A stretch of 64,000 nt of DNA from Sva-07 sp963743825 (GCA_963743825.1 CAVURC010000001.1:30116-94115), one strand, 5' to 3'; positions 8,709 through 18,422 are shown, counted from the stretch's first letter. A program made the numbers and translations. The notes: generated by a model from the letters alone, not told the origin.

Positions 8709-9224
8709 TCAGGCGCTGAAGATCGGGCAGTCGTCGTCGCCGATGGGGCAGTTCGGCGCGCTCGACCTCACGAGGAGGAAGCAGGACGGACACAGCTGTT
8801 CGTCCTGCTGCTTGGGCTGCAGACGTTCGCCGCCTTCACCCCGCACATCGGGCTCGTCGTCCTCGTCGTCCTCGTCGTCGTCACTCGACGCGACGAGGCG
8901 ATCCTTCAGGATCTTGTCGAGGTCCTCCTCGACATCGTCGTCGGCGATGAGCTCTTCGTCGTCTTCGTCGTCTTCGTCGTCGACGCGCTTCTTGCGCTTG
9001 GTCCGCGGCGCCTCGGGAGCTGCATCTTCCTCGTCGTCGTCGGCTCCCACGACGTCGTCGTCGTCATCGTCATCGGCCGGAAGGTCGTCGTCGTCCTCCA
9101 GATCGATCTCGTCGACATCGACGTCGAGGTCGAGGTCGGGCCCGTCGTCGCCGAGTTCGTCGTCGGACTCTTCTTCGCCGAGTTCGTCGTCGGTTTCGAT
9201 GTCAGTGGTGTCGTCGTCAGCCAT
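8709..9224 (-). CDS. Asp-rich protein with C-terminal zinc ribbon (DUF4193-like)
   Basis: The protein is 171 residues from ATG 9224. Roughly residues 5-125 are dominated by Asp and Glu, broken by one basic patch (RTKRKKR). Two Cys pairs follow in the last 35 residues (LCPSCFLL and NCPIGDDDCP). The combination of an acidic body and a C-terminal SCFL-type ribbon resembles the actinobacterial DUF4193 family, but the acidic part is far longer than usual. It heads the small operon with the helical protein and the acetyltransferase. The extreme Asp content arises from a GAC/GTC microsatellite-like tract. Role unknown. Confidence 0.65.
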   Translation of the reverse strand: MADDDTTDIETDDELGEEESDDELGDDGPDLDLDVDVDEIDLEDDDDLPADDDDDDDVVGADDDEEDAAPEAPRTKRKKRVDDEDDEDDEELIADDDVEEDLDKILKDRLVASSDDDEDDEDDEPDVRGEGGERLQPKQQDEQLCPSCFLLVRSSAPNCPIGDDDCPIFSA

Positions 9225-9227
9225 GTC

Positions 9228-9255
9228 GTCGTTTCGGTCTCGTCGTTTCGGTCTC
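9228..9255. repeat. Tandem 14-base repeat, two copies, just upstream of the Asp-rich gene
   Basis: The unit GTCGTTTCGGTCTC occurs at 9228-9241 and again at 9242-9255, ending 4 bases before the ATG of the Asp-rich gene (read on the minus strand). It occupies the ribosome-binding region. It may reflect slippage or a short operator pair; no further copies were seen nearby. The rest of the 9225-9372 gap holds nothing else I can name. Confidence 0.6.
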
Positions 9256-9372
9256 GTCGTGCGGCGGGTCACCGAACGAATCGGCGCTTGCGGGCGGGAG
9301 CATAGGCCTGGGTCACCGATCGACCGGGAGACCGAGCATGTGACACCGGTCACATCGCTCGGACGGAGTGGT

Positions 9373-10974
9373 TCAGGAACCCTCTCGTCTGGCCTCGGCG
9401 CGCCGCTCCGATTCGAGTCGTTCGAGTTCGGGCGCATGCGTCGTCATGTGGCTCATCGCAGCGGCGATCGCATGATGGCCTGCCTGTTGCCCGATCAGAC
9501 GATGCATCTCCAGCGCCACACGGCGATAGGACGGGTGCCCCTGTGGCGACGATCGCAACTCGAGCATGTGGATCGCCTCGCGGGCATTGAACTGCATGAC
9601 GTAGCGCATCCGATAGGCCATCGACACTGCGTACGACGCCTGATTCGGGTACTCGTCGTCGAGTGCGTCGTACAGCGATGCCGACCGGTGCATCGCCTCG
9701 TCGAAATCGGCGCCCAGGCCGGCCTCGTCGACGAGGTCGGGGCGTGAGTAGCCGTGATTCGGTGTGAGACGCTGCCACTCGATCGTGAGCATGCGATGAC
9801 GCTGCATGTCACGGAACGCCCCGTAGTCGCTCAGCACGTCGAAACGGTAGAACGATCGCTCGAAGGCTCGTCCGGGCTTGTGGCGGCGATTCTCACGGTC
9901 ACCGACGTACGCCTTGAGCAGCGACACCCGCTCGTCGACACCCAGGCGCCTGACACGGTCGAGCAACTGGTGCTCGGGCAGTGTCGAGTGCGAGTAACAG
10001 ATGGCTGCGAGCAGTTTGTCCTCGGCCTCGGGATCGAAGTCGACGAGCTCGACCTCTGCGGCCGCATCGACCGGAGCCGTGCCGAAGAGTTCGTCGACCA
10101 GTGCCGCCGTGTCACTGCGAGTGGCGGCGAGATACTCGCTCCATCGACCGCCCCGCTCGGGGAGATCGACCCGCCGCAGAAAGCTCGGAATGACCTTGCG
10201 GAGTTCGTGGAGCATGAGATCGGAGTACTCGCGCGACTCCGGCAGCGGATTGGCGCGCATTCGCAGGAGGAGCGCCTCGAAGGCCTGGCCGGTGCCGTAG
10301 ATGCCCACGTTGGATGTCGCTGCGGCCGGCAGGATGCCGCGGACCGCATCGAGCGCCTTGGCCCGGGTGGCGGTGCGATACACGAACTCGCTGTCGTCGG
10401 CACCCCGCTGGACCGTCGAGCGCACGTGTTCGGTGACGAGATCGACGCTGCGACTGTACGCATCGAAGATTCGGTCGAGATCGCCGACGTATCGGGTGCC
10501 GAGTGGACCGGCGAGCACCGCTGGGTCGCGGTAGTAGCGGTACCGCCCACCGAGCCTGGCGTCGTAGGAGATGTAGCGGGTGCTCTGCTCGAGATAGCTC
10601 ATCAACCGACCCCACTCGAGGATCTTGGTGAGCAGGTTCGATGCCTGTTCGCACGCCAGGTGGACCCCACCGAGCTGGGCGACCGAGTCGTCGCCGTAGT
10701 CGAAGAACACCCGCTCGTACAGCTCCTCCGCCCTGTCGAGGCCGATCGTGGCATCGACGGAATGGTCGCCGCTCACGTCGAGGTCGCCGACGAACTCGTC
10801 GAGGAACAGCCGGCGAAGCGACTTGTGGCTACGGCTGTACCGGGCGAACAGCGCGCCCTTGACGACTTCGGGCAGGTTGACCAGCGCAAACACCGGACCG
10901 TCGAGGTTGGTGAAGTATCGACGCAGCACATCGGCTTCGTCCGCGCTGAAGGACTCGGGGACGTACACAGCCAC
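9373..10974 (-). CDS. Double-domain ThyX-like protein (FAD-dependent thymidylate synthase family)
   Basis: This protein of 533 residues is about twice the length of a normal ThyX. The first half contains KGALFARYSRSHKSLRRLF and SYLEQSTRYISYD. The second half contains DMQRHRMLTIEWQRLTPNHG and MQFNAREAIHMLELRSSPQG, both ThyX-like. The canonical ThyX motif RHRxxSxNxxSxR is present only as RHRMLTIEWQRLT, without the two serines. It may therefore be a diverged flavoprotein rather than an active synthase, or its two halves may form the active sites within one chain. GTG start at 10974; no close operon partner. The function of this duplicated subfamily is not known to me. Confidence 0.7.
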   Translation of the reverse strand: MAVYVPESFSADEADVLRRYFTNLDGPVFALVNLPEVVKGALFARYSRSHKSLRRLFLDEFVGDLDVSGDHSVDATIGLDRAEELYERVFFDYGDDSVAQLGGVHLACEQASNLLTKILEWGRLMSYLEQSTRYISYDARLGGRYRYYRDPAVLAGPLGTRYVGDLDRIFDAYSRSVDLVTEHVRSTVQRGADDSEFVYRTATRAKALDAVRGILPAAATSNVGIYGTGQAFEALLLRMRANPLPESREYSDLMLHELRKVIPSFLRRVDLPERGGRWSEYLAATRSDTAALVDELFGTAPVDAAAEVELVDFDPEAEDKLLAAICYSHSTLPEHQLLDRVRRLGVDERVSLLKAYVGDRENRRHKPGRAFERSFYRFDVLSDYGAFRDMQRHRMLTIEWQRLTPNHGYSRPDLVDEAGLGADFDEAMHRSASLYDALDDEYPNQASYAVSMAYRMRYVMQFNAREAIHMLELRSSPQGHPSYRRVALEMHRLIGQQAGHHAIAAAMSHMTTHAPELERLESERRAEARREGS

Positions 10975-11049
10975 GAGGAGTCACTCTAGAAGAGCCGAGC
11001 AGGAGCCTTCGGGATCCTCGGACACCGTGACCTGGGGTGACGATCTTTC

Positions 11050-11676
11050 TCAGGCGTACACGACGGCGGCGTCGGCCGCGACGGTGACCTCGACGGCGCT
11101 CGCCGAGCCGATTCGGCGACCGTCCACTGCGATGCTCATCGGCACGCCGAACGTCCACGATGCGGCGCGGACCGTCCGGGTGTCGATGCCGGGATGCGGC
11201 ACATGGGTCGCCGAGCGAACCCGACGACGCGCCTGCCAGCGGTGGCGCACACCGAACGTCGGGCCGATTTCGAAGACCTCGACCCGGCCGTCGTTCGGGT
11301 GCCCACGGGGAGCAACGTCCCAGTCGCCGATGAACTCGGCGTTCATCACCACGACGACCGATCCGCGCCACCAGCCGCCGCGCCACCAGCGATTCCTGAT
11401 GATGACGTGCGCACACGCCGTTGCCGTCACCGCTCCCCCGTCGAGGCGGATGTCGACGAGGTCGACCGGTAGCTCGTTGACCGTCAGCCGACCGTCGAGC
11501 AGTGGCCCGCCCAGAGTGCGAGCGAAATCGCCGTCGACGGCGAACACCGGTGGCCCGCCGGGGCCGTCACGCGTCGACGCGAGGTGTCGTGCGAGCTCTG
11601 GATCGCCGGCCACGACCACGAGGTCGATCGGACGGTCGATCGTGCGACCCCATGGCTCACCCGGCTTGATCGTCAT
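11050..11676 (-). CDS. Protein resembling the C-terminal domain of diacylglycerol kinase/YegS-type lipid kinases
   Basis: This 208-residue protein starts at ATG 11676 inside the 3' end of helY (20-base overlap), so it is translationally coupled. The segment GDWDVAPRGHPNDGRVEVFEI, the basic RHRWQARRRVRSATHV and the C-terminal VDGRRIGSASAVEVTVAADA follow the order seen in the beta-rich C-terminal domain of lipid kinases. The N-terminal GGDGT nucleotide-binding domain is absent. It may bind lipid or act with another subunit; catalysis is unlikely from this chain alone. The assignment rests on motif order only. Confidence 0.5.
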   Translation of the reverse strand: MTIKPGEPWGRTIDRPIDLVVVAGDPELARHLASTRDGPGGPPVFAVDGDFARTLGGPLLDGRLTVNELPVDLVDIRLDGGAVTATACAHVIIRNRWWRGGWWRGSVVVVMNAEFIGDWDVAPRGHPNDGRVEVFEIGPTFGVRHRWQARRRVRSATHVPHPGIDTRTVRAASWTFGVPMSIAVDGRRIGSASAVEVTVAADAAVVYA

Positions 11677-14339
11677 GGGCGGTGGGAGCAGCGGCCGAGC
11701 TGTCGGCCACGACGCCCCGGAACGCTTGCTCGCCGGCCAGTGCGGCCGATCGGCGGGTCTCGGGGTCGGGTGCGATGATCGCCAACTGTCGGAGCAGATC
11801 GATGAGCTGTTTGGTCGTGCGAACGAAGTCGCCGCCGGTGAGTTCTTCGTCGCCGACCACCTCCGCGAAGCCCTCCCCGGCGACCCACGCATGGGCGATC
11901 GCTGCAAACGTCGGATCCGGGGGACGGTGTTCGCCGAGCCCGACAGCGCGCTCGTTCGCTCGGAGATCCTCGCTGATCGCCATCAACCGGCGCGAGCGGC
12001 TGCGGACCTCATCGGACGAGAACCACGGTGCAGGCGGCGCATCGGAACTGCGATGCTCGTACACGAGCATCGACACGAGTGCCGCGAGATCGGCCGCACC
12101 GAGGCCATCGAGCAGCCCGGACCTGACCACCTCGGTGACGAGGAGGTCGGACTCGTGGAACGTCCTGGCGAGCATCTCGCCGGCCTCGGTGAGTGTCCAC
12201 GTGGGACGATCGATGTACCCGTACGTCGTCAACACGTCGAGGACCCGGTCGAACTCCTTGGCCAACGACAGATTCTTCCCACTCACTCGCCGTTCGAGGT
12301 CGGCGATCTCGCGCTCGATGCGATCGGCCTGGCCGGCCGCTGCCACCTTGGCCCGGAGATCGGGATCGCTCGCCACCGGGTGCTGTTCCGCTCGAGGTCC
12401 CGAAGTTCGCGGCCGCTTCGAACTCGTGGCAGCGGGCTTCAGCTTGACCCCGCGCAGCCGACGTGCCACGTCGTTGCGATACTCCTTGCGGTTGGGTGCG
12501 CAGTGCGCGGGGAGCGCCACCGTACCGACCGGGAACGGCGGCTCGTCGAAGTCCTCGGCCATCACATGGATGCTCTTGGCCGACTTCGTGATCATCGTGG
12601 CGCGTAACCCGCCCTTGCGGTTCGCCGTTGCGACAACGGCGGCTGCACCCCGGTAGGTGCCCTTCGAGATGTGCACGACAGCACCCGGTCGCAGCGCAGC
12701 GAGCGCATCGGAGACCGCCCGTCGTCGCTCGTCGCGGCCGGATGCATCTCGACCCTGTTCCAGGTCGCGCAGCCGCCGGTACTCCTCGATGTCGCCGTAG
12801 TCGCTTGCAGCCTGCCGCACGCAGATCGACCAACGCAGCACGCCGCCGTTCGAGCCGGGCCTCCAGTCGAACGACGTCACGGTCGGCCTGGTACTGGGCG
12901 AACGAGAGGTTCAGCAGGTGGTGGGCTTCATCGCTGCTGTAGGTGCGAATGAGGTTGGCCGCCATGTTGTAGGTCGGGTGGAATGCCGAGCGCAGGTGGA
13001 ACGACGAGCTCCCGGCGAGTTCGGCCACCTCGTCGAATCGGACCCACGGCGACCACAGCACGACGGCCGTACCGAGCTCGTCGATCCCCCGGCGTCCGGC
13101 GCGTCCCGTCAACTGGGTGTACTCACCGGGTGTCAGGCGCTCGTGGTGCTCGCCGGTGAACTTCGTGAGCTTCTCGATCACGACCGTTCGCGCCGGCATG
13201 TTGATCCCGACGGCGAGCGTCTCGGTGGCGAAGACGACCTTGACCAGCCCTTCGACGAAACAGGCCTCGACGACCTCCTTCATCGGAGGCACCATGCCCG
13301 CGTGGTGAGCGGCGATCCCGCTCTCCAACTGTGCGACGAACTGAGCGAAGCCGAGGACGTTCAAGTCGGCGTCGTCGAGGCCGCCGAGGCGAGCATCGAT
13401 GATCCGCGAGATCGCGGCGCGTTCGTCACCGGTGGTCAGATCGAGCCCTGCATCGACACACGCCTTGGCCGCCGCATCGCACTGCGCTCGGCTGAAGATG
13501 AAGAAGATCGCCGGCAGGAGACCCCGTGACTGGAGGAGTTCGACCGTCTCGACGCGGCCAGGCGGGGCGAGCACCTTGCGCCCCGAACCTTGGTCGGTAC
13601 GTGACGATCGTCGATCGTTGCGCGTACTCCCCGTCCGTCCGCGGACGCCCGATTCGTCGAGTTGCACCGCGTCGCGGTTCACGTGGCCGCCGACGAACAC
13701 CGGAAGCATCCGCAGACGGTCGTTCGTCTTGTCGGCGACGAGGTATTCGTTGTCGAGGCGGACCGGACGCTGTCGTTCGACGATCGACGCCGTGGGTCCG
13801 CGTACGGTGGTGATCCACTCGGCGAGCTCGTCGACGTTGCTGACCGTTGCCGACAGACACACGAGCCGGACGTGCTGGGGCAGGTGGATCATCACTTCCT
13901 CCCACACCGGCCCGCGATACGAGTCCTGCAGGAAGTGCACCTCGTCGAGGACGACGAGGCCGAGGTCGTGCAAGAGTCGCGAACGTCCGTAGATCATGTT
14001 GCGGAGCACCTCGGTGGTCATCACCACGATCGGCGCGTCGCCGTTGATCGAGTTGTCGCCGGTCAGGAGGCCGACCTCGTCGTCGCCGTACATGGCGACG
14101 AGGTCACGGAACTTCTGGTTCGAGAGCGCCTTGACCGGTGCCGTGTAGAACGCCCGCAGGCCGGCGCGTCGGGCCGCGTCGATGCCGTACTCCGCAACAA
14201 CCGTCTTGCCGCTTCCGGTCGGAACTGCGACGACGACGTGGTCGCCGCGATCGAGCGCGTCGAAGGCCTCGTTCTGGAACCGATCGATCGGGAACGAGTA
14301 CCGGGCGACGAAGTCGGCCCGGTCGGCACCGTCGATCAC
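11657..14339 (-). CDS. helY: Ski2/Mtr4-like DEAD-box RNA helicase HelY, frameshifted
   Basis: An RNA helicase of about 894 codons. Motifs in order: Q-motif region FPIDRFQNEAFDAL, Walker A VPTGSGKT, TAPVKALSNQKF, DEVHFL (DEVH box), LSATVSN, IFFIFSRAQCD, HHAGMVPPMKE, ETLAVGINMPART and the Q..GRAGRRG motif VI. A C-terminal region carries the DSHCT-like part ending near 11657. The frame changes near 12817-12821, where one inserted base separates DLRAAG from ASDYGDIEEYRRL. The total of 2683 bases is 3n+1. The GTG start at 14339 is 8 bases after the tatC stop. HelY homologues are near-universal in actinobacteria and process or unwind RNA. Confidence 0.85.
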
Positions 14340-14346
14340 TCCTCGC

Positions 14347-15117
14347 TCACTCTTCGGCCGGACGTCGACGCACGACCAGCCATCCGATGAAGATCGCCAG
14401 GAAGTACAACACCATCATCGGCACGCCGAGCAGCGCCATCGTGACGGGATCACCCGAGGGTGTGATCACCGCAGCGATCACCGCGATGATCACGAGCGCC
14501 ATACGCCAGCTCTTCAGCAGACGTTTCGGCGACACGGCGTTCACGAGGATGAGCCCGACGACGAAGACCGGCAGGAGGAATCCGATGCCGAACGCGAAGA
14601 TCATCAAACCGATGAGGGTCACGTAGCTCGTCACCGAGAAGATCTGGTTGACGTCCGAACCCGACCACGAGATCAGGAATTCGAGCGCCTGGCCGACGCT
14701 GAGGTACGCGAGCGTGCCACCGGCGGCGAACAGCACGATCGACGCCAGGACGAACGGGACCGCGTACTTCTTCTCCTTGGCGTTGAGCGCCGGAACGGTG
14801 AACCGCCAGACCTGCCACAACAGAACGGGCAGCGCGGCGATGATCCCGCCGTACATCCCGACGCGCATGCGGGTGGCGATGCCCTCGGTCGGGCTGAACG
14901 TGTTGAGCGTGGGGTCGCAGAAGTCGGCCGGCTTACGCGCGCAGAGTTCGACGTACGGCTGGATCAGGAAATCCAGCACCTGGTTGTAGAACGCAATGAT
15001 CAGCACCATGCCGATCGACACGGCCAACGCACTGCGGATGATGCGGACCCGGAGTTCTCCGAGATGCTCCGTCAGCGTCATCGCGTCGGACTCCACGACC
15101 TCCTCGTCGGCACTCAC
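14347..15117 (-). CDS. tatC: Sec-independent protein translocase TatC
   Basis: A polytopic membrane protein of 256 residues that, with TatA/TatB, exports folded proteins bearing twin-arginine signals. Six hydrophobic segments are visible, and the N-terminal LTEHLGELRVRIIRSA is the signal-peptide recognition region. FSPTEGIATRMRVGMYGGIIAALPVLLWQ follows the first periplasmic loop, as in the family. It overlaps tatB by 4 bases (15114-15117). The downstream helY start is only 8 bases away, so the helicase probably shares the transcript. Confidence 0.95.
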   Translation of the reverse strand: MSADEEVVESDAMTLTEHLGELRVRIIRSALAVSIGMVLIIAFYNQVLDFLIQPYVELCARKPADFCDPTLNTFSPTEGIATRMRVGMYGGIIAALPVLLWQVWRFTVPALNAKEKKYAVPFVLASIVLFAAGGTLAYLSVGQALEFLISWSGSDVNQIFSVTSYVTLIGLMIFAFGIGFLLPVFVVGLILVNAVSPKRLLKSWRMALVIIAVIAAVITPSGDPVTMALLGVPMMVLYFLAIFIGWLVVRRRPAEE

Positions 15118-15581
15118 GGCGTGCCCGACTCACTCGGCGCCGTGCGGGACGACGGTGGCAACGGTGGTGGTGGCGGCGGAGCCGGCGTCGGCACGAGTCC
15201 CTCGGGGGATGCCGCAAGCTCAGGAGGCGGGGCCACAGGTGGCGGCGAGCCGGGTGTGGCAACGACGTCGTAGCCCGGGTCGACGACGCCGTGCGCCGTG
15301 TGCTGTTCGGCGTCGTCGCGGAGGCGCTGCTCGGCCTCGGCCTCGGCCATCAGCTTCGACGGATCTGCTGCATCGCGCACCATCCTGGCGGTGTCGCGCA
15401 TCTCACGCATCGGCTCGTCGAAGGCGCTCTTGATCTCGGATTGGAATCCGGTGCCCATCTTCTTGAGTTCGTTGTACGTCTGCATGAAACGCCGTACGGC
15501 ATCGGGGAGCCGCTCGGGGCCGAGCACCACGAGCGCGATCAGCAGGATGACGATGATCTCGCTCCCCTGCAGATTGAACAC
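15114..15581 (-). CDS. tatB: Twin-arginine translocase TatA/TatB family protein
   Basis: This 155-residue protein starts with a single membrane helix followed by an amphipathic helix: GSEIIVILLIALVVLGPERLP, then DAVRRFMQTYNELKKM. The Glu-Pro hinge LGPERLP and the longer length favour TatB over TatA. The C-terminal half is Pro/Ala-rich and probably disordered (a run of PPPPPPP near the end). GTG start at 15581. It precedes and overlaps tatC, the usual arrangement. TatA is not in the window. Confidence 0.88.
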   Translation of the reverse strand: MFNLQGSEIIVILLIALVVLGPERLPDAVRRFMQTYNELKKMGTGFQSEIKSAFDEPMREMRDTARMVRDAADPSKLMAEAEAEQRLRDDAEQHTAHGVVDPGYDVVATPGSPPPVAPPPELAASPEGLVPTPAPPPPPPLPPSSRTAPSESGTP

Positions 15582-15616
15582 CGGCGCAGTCTACGGGGCT
15601 GCCATCATGGTCAGGA

Positions 15617-16357
15617 GTGCAACAACGACTCCCCTCACTGCTCGATCCACCGATCACGTTCGCCCATCGTGGGGCGCGTGCCCATGCGCCCGAGAACACA
15701 CTCGAGGCCTTTGCGCTGGGCTTGAAGCTCGGTGCGTCGGGCCTCGAGAGCGATGTCTGGATGACCGCGGACGGCGTTGCCGTGCTCGATCATGACGGGG
15801 TGGTCAAGAACGGGCTCCGCAAGCGTCCGATCAAGGAATTCCGCCGCGACGAGCTCCCAACGCACATTCCGACGCTCGCCGAACTGCTGCACACGTGCGG
15901 CACCGACTACGCACTGTCGCTCGATCTCAAGGATCCCGACAGCGCCGTCAGCATCGTCGAAACGGTCACCGACATCGACGCCGACATGCTGGAACGCACG
16001 TGGCTCTGCGAACCGAGCCTGGAACGCGTCCTCGCGTTGCGGGCGATGTTCGACGAAGGCGGCCGCACCCCGGTTCGACTGCTCCAGACCACCCGGCTCG
16101 AGCGGATCAAGGGGGGTCCGGAACGACGCGCCGAGTACCTCTCGCGTCATGGCATCGACGGGATCAACCTGCACCGCACCGACTGGGCCGGTGGCCTCGT
16201 GGCGCTCTTCCACCGCTTCGGTCTGGTGGCGTTCGGCTGGGACCTCCAGCACGAGCACGATCTACGCCCGGCACTCCGCATGGGTCTCGACGCCGTCTAC
16301 AGCGATCACGTCGACGTCATGACCGACGCCTTCATCGCCGAGATCGGCACGCTCTGA
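15617..16357 (+). CDS. Glycerophosphodiester phosphodiesterase (GDPD family)
   Basis: This 246-residue TIM-barrel protein would hydrolyse glycerophosphodiesters to glycerol 3-phosphate and an alcohol. The N-terminal FAHRGARAHAPENTLEAF contains the catalytic His-Arg and metal-binding Glu of the family (HRG...PENT), GLESDVWMTADGVAVLDHD follows with the ESD acid cluster and His, and a later SLDLKDP fits the third metal ligand. There is no clear signal peptide, so it is probably cytoplasmic. GTG start at 15617, divergent from tatB with 35 bases between the two starts. Confidence 0.88.
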   Translation: MQQRLPSLLDPPITFAHRGARAHAPENTLEAFALGLKLGASGLESDVWMTADGVAVLDHDGVVKNGLRKRPIKEFRRDELPTHIPTLAELLHTCGTDYALSLDLKDPDSAVSIVETVTDIDADMLERTWLCEPSLERVLALRAMFDEGGRTPVRLLQTTRLERIKGGPERRAEYLSRHGIDGINLHRTDWAGGLVALFHRFGLVAFGWDLQHEHDLRPALRMGLDAVYSDHVDVMTDAFIAEIGTL

Positions 16358-16378
16358 CGTCGCTCGGATTGTCGGCTG

Positions 16379-16990
16379 TCAGAGCCACTGCCAGTGGCTC
16401 TGGGGCCAGAACACCACGAAGGCTCGACCCACGAGGTCGTCTTCGTTGATCGTTCCGATCACACGCGAGTCCTGCGATCCGCCCCGATTGTCGCCCATCA
16501 CGAAGACGTGGTTCTCCGGAACGGGGCCATTGAGGCTGTAGTCGCCGCCGCAATCGGTGGGTGTGACCACTTCGGGGTCGAGATACGGCTCGTTCAGCAC
16601 GCGTCCGTCGATCAGCACGCTGCAGTTACGGATCTCGACGGTCTCACCTGGCAGCGCGATGACCCGCTTGATCAGATCTCGTTCGGAGGCCCCGGTGATC
16701 TGGTGGAGCACGACGACGTCGCCCCGATTGGGGTCGTGGAGGCGATACGACAGCTTGTTGACGAACACCCGGTCGCCGGTCTCCAACGTGGAGTACATCG
16801 ACGATCCCTCGACCACGAAATGGGCGAGTACGAAGGTGCGTACGACGAACGCGACCAGCAGGGCGACCGCAATGACGACGACCCAGTCGAAGAATGCCCG
16901 AGCGCCGGACGGCGACTTCTCCGCAACGGGCGCTACATCGGGCGCGCCGTCAGGCTCGTCGGGGCGGGGGATGGTTGTCTCCGAAGTCAC
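16379..16990 (-). CDS. lepB: Type I signal peptidase
   Basis: A membrane serine protease (about 203 residues from GTG 16990) that removes Sec and Tat signal peptides. It has a cytoplasmic N-terminus of about 30 residues and one transmembrane helix (about residues 36-56). The catalytic Ser64 is in EGSSMYSTL and the general-base Lys108 in DLIKRVIALPGE. The conserved box GDNRGGSQDSR is near the C-terminus. It lies upstream of nothing on the same strand within 70 bases of pafA's end, so whether it is a separate transcript is unclear. The nearby tatBC genes supply possible substrates. Confidence 0.93.
   Translation of the reverse strand: MTSETTIPRPDEPDGAPDVAPVAEKSPSGARAFFDWVVVIAVALLVAFVVRTFVLAHFVVEGSSMYSTLETGDRVFVNKLSYRLHDPNRGDVVVLHQITGASERDLIKRVIALPGETVEIRNCSVLIDGRVLNEPYLDPEVVTPTDCGGDYSLNGPVPENHVFVMGDNRGGSQDSRVIGTINEDDLVGRAFVVFWPQSHWQWL
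16381..16403. terminator. Hairpin at the end of lepB, between convergent genes
   Basis: CAGAGCCAC (16381-16389) pairs with GTGGCTCTG (16395-16403) around a 5-base loop. The structure is inside the last codons of lepB and about 24 bases after the phosphodiesterase stop. A terminator for either strand is possible; no U-tract. Confidence 0.4.
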
Positions 16991-17063
16991 GAGACGCCAA
17001 CGGTAACCGCCGCACGGTCGACCGCATCGCCGGCACGACAATCTCGGCGATGGGCTTGCGTCG

Positions 17064-18422
17064 TCAGAGCGACTCGATGAGACGCTCGACGCGTTCGTCG
17101 CGGCTCTTGAACGGGTCTTTGCACAGCACGGTGCGTTGGGCCTGATCGTTGAGCTTGAGGTGCACCCAATCGACCGTGTAGTCACGTTTGCGTTCCTTCG
17201 CCCGTTTGACGAAATCACCACGCAGCCGAGCCCGGGTGGTCTGCGGCGGTACGTCGACGGCCTGCACGATGTCCTCATCGGTGCAGATCCGCTCGATCAG
17301 TCCTCGATCCTGGAGCTTGTAGAACGGGCTGCGGGCGCGCGAGACGTCGTGATACTGCAGATCGAGCAGCTGTACCCGGGCGTGTCCGAACGGAAGATCG
17401 TGGCGGGCTCGGTATGCCTCGAGCAGCTTGTACTTGATCACCCAGTCGACCTCGCGGTCGAGCAGCAATGGATCCTTCTCGATGGTGGTGATGCAGTGTT
17501 CCCACATCTCGAGGGCCTTCTGCTCGAGCGGCGGGAAGCCCTGCGAGTCGGCGTAGCGCAGCGCACGATCGAGGTATTCGCGCTGGATGTCGAGGGCGGA
17601 CACCTCGCGCCCGTTGGCGAGGCGAACGGTCCGCCGACAGGTGATGTCGTGACTGATTTCACGGATGGCCCGGATCGGGTTCTCGAGCGTCATGTCGCGA
17701 AGCACGACGTTGGGGTCCTCGAGCATCCGCAACATGCACGCCGCGGCACCGACCTTGAGGAATCCCGTGTACTCGCTCATGTTCGAATCACCCACGATCA
17801 CGTGGAGACGCCGATACTTCTCGGCGTCGGCGTGCGGCTCGTCGCGGGTGTTGATGATCGGGCGGCTGCGGGTGGTCGCCGACGACACGCCTTCCCAGAT
17901 GTGTTCGGCGCGCTGAGCGATCGAATAGGTCGCTCCCCTCGCGGTCTGCAATACCTTGCCGGCGCCCGTGTAGATCTGGCGCGAGACGAAGAAGGGGATC
18001 AACACCTCGGCGTAGTGGCCGAGGTCGTCGTCACGGCTGGTCAGGTAGTTCTCGTGACAGCCGTAGGAGTTGCCGGCCGAATCGGTGTTGTTCTTGAACA
18101 GGTAGATCGTTCCGCGGATCGATTCCTCGGCGAGGCGCTGTTCGGCCGACTCGACCAGTTGTTCGAGGATGCGCTCGCCCGCCTTGTCGTGCACGATCAG
18201 CTCGTACAGCGAATCACATTCGGGTGTGGCGTACTCGGGGTGTGAGCCCACGTCGAGGTACAGCCGGGCGCCGTTCTGGAGGAACACGTTCGAGCTGCGC
18301 CCCCACGACACGACCCGCCTGAACAGGTACCGGGCGACTTCGTCGGGGCTGAGGCGTCGTTGGCCCCGCAGCGTGCAGGTCACGCCGTACTCGTTCTCGA
18401 GCCCGTAGATGCGCCGCTCCAT
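17064..18422 (-). CDS. pafA: Pup--protein ligase PafA
   Basis: A 452-residue glutamine-synthetase-fold ligase that joins the C-terminal glutamate of Pup to substrate lysines using ATP. Start ATG 18422 (MERRIYGLENEYGVTC). Key motifs: GLENEYG nucleotide-binding loop, YLDVGSHPEYATPE with the catalytic Asp, KNNTDSAGNSYGCHENYL, and NTRDEPHADAEKYRRLHVI. It lacks the extra Dop loop, which distinguishes it from dop in this window. It forms the 5' flank of the proteasome locus, separated from it by pxpABC and an amidohydrolase. Confidence 0.96.
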   Translation of the reverse strand: MERRIYGLENEYGVTCTLRGQRRLSPDEVARYLFRRVVSWGRSSNVFLQNGARLYLDVGSHPEYATPECDSLYELIVHDKAGERILEQLVESAEQRLAEESIRGTIYLFKNNTDSAGNSYGCHENYLTSRDDDLGHYAEVLIPFFVSRQIYTGAGKVLQTARGATYSIAQRAEHIWEGVSSATTRSRPIINTRDEPHADAEKYRRLHVIVGDSNMSEYTGFLKVGAAACMLRMLEDPNVVLRDMTLENPIRAIREISHDITCRRTVRLANGREVSALDIQREYLDRALRYADSQGFPPLEQKALEMWEHCITTIEKDPLLLDREVDWVIKYKLLEAYRARHDLPFGHARVQLLDLQYHDVSRARSPFYKLQDRGLIERICTDEDIVQAVDVPPQTTRARLRGDFVKRAKERKRDYTVDWVHLKLNDQAQRTVLCKDPFKSRDERVERLIESL

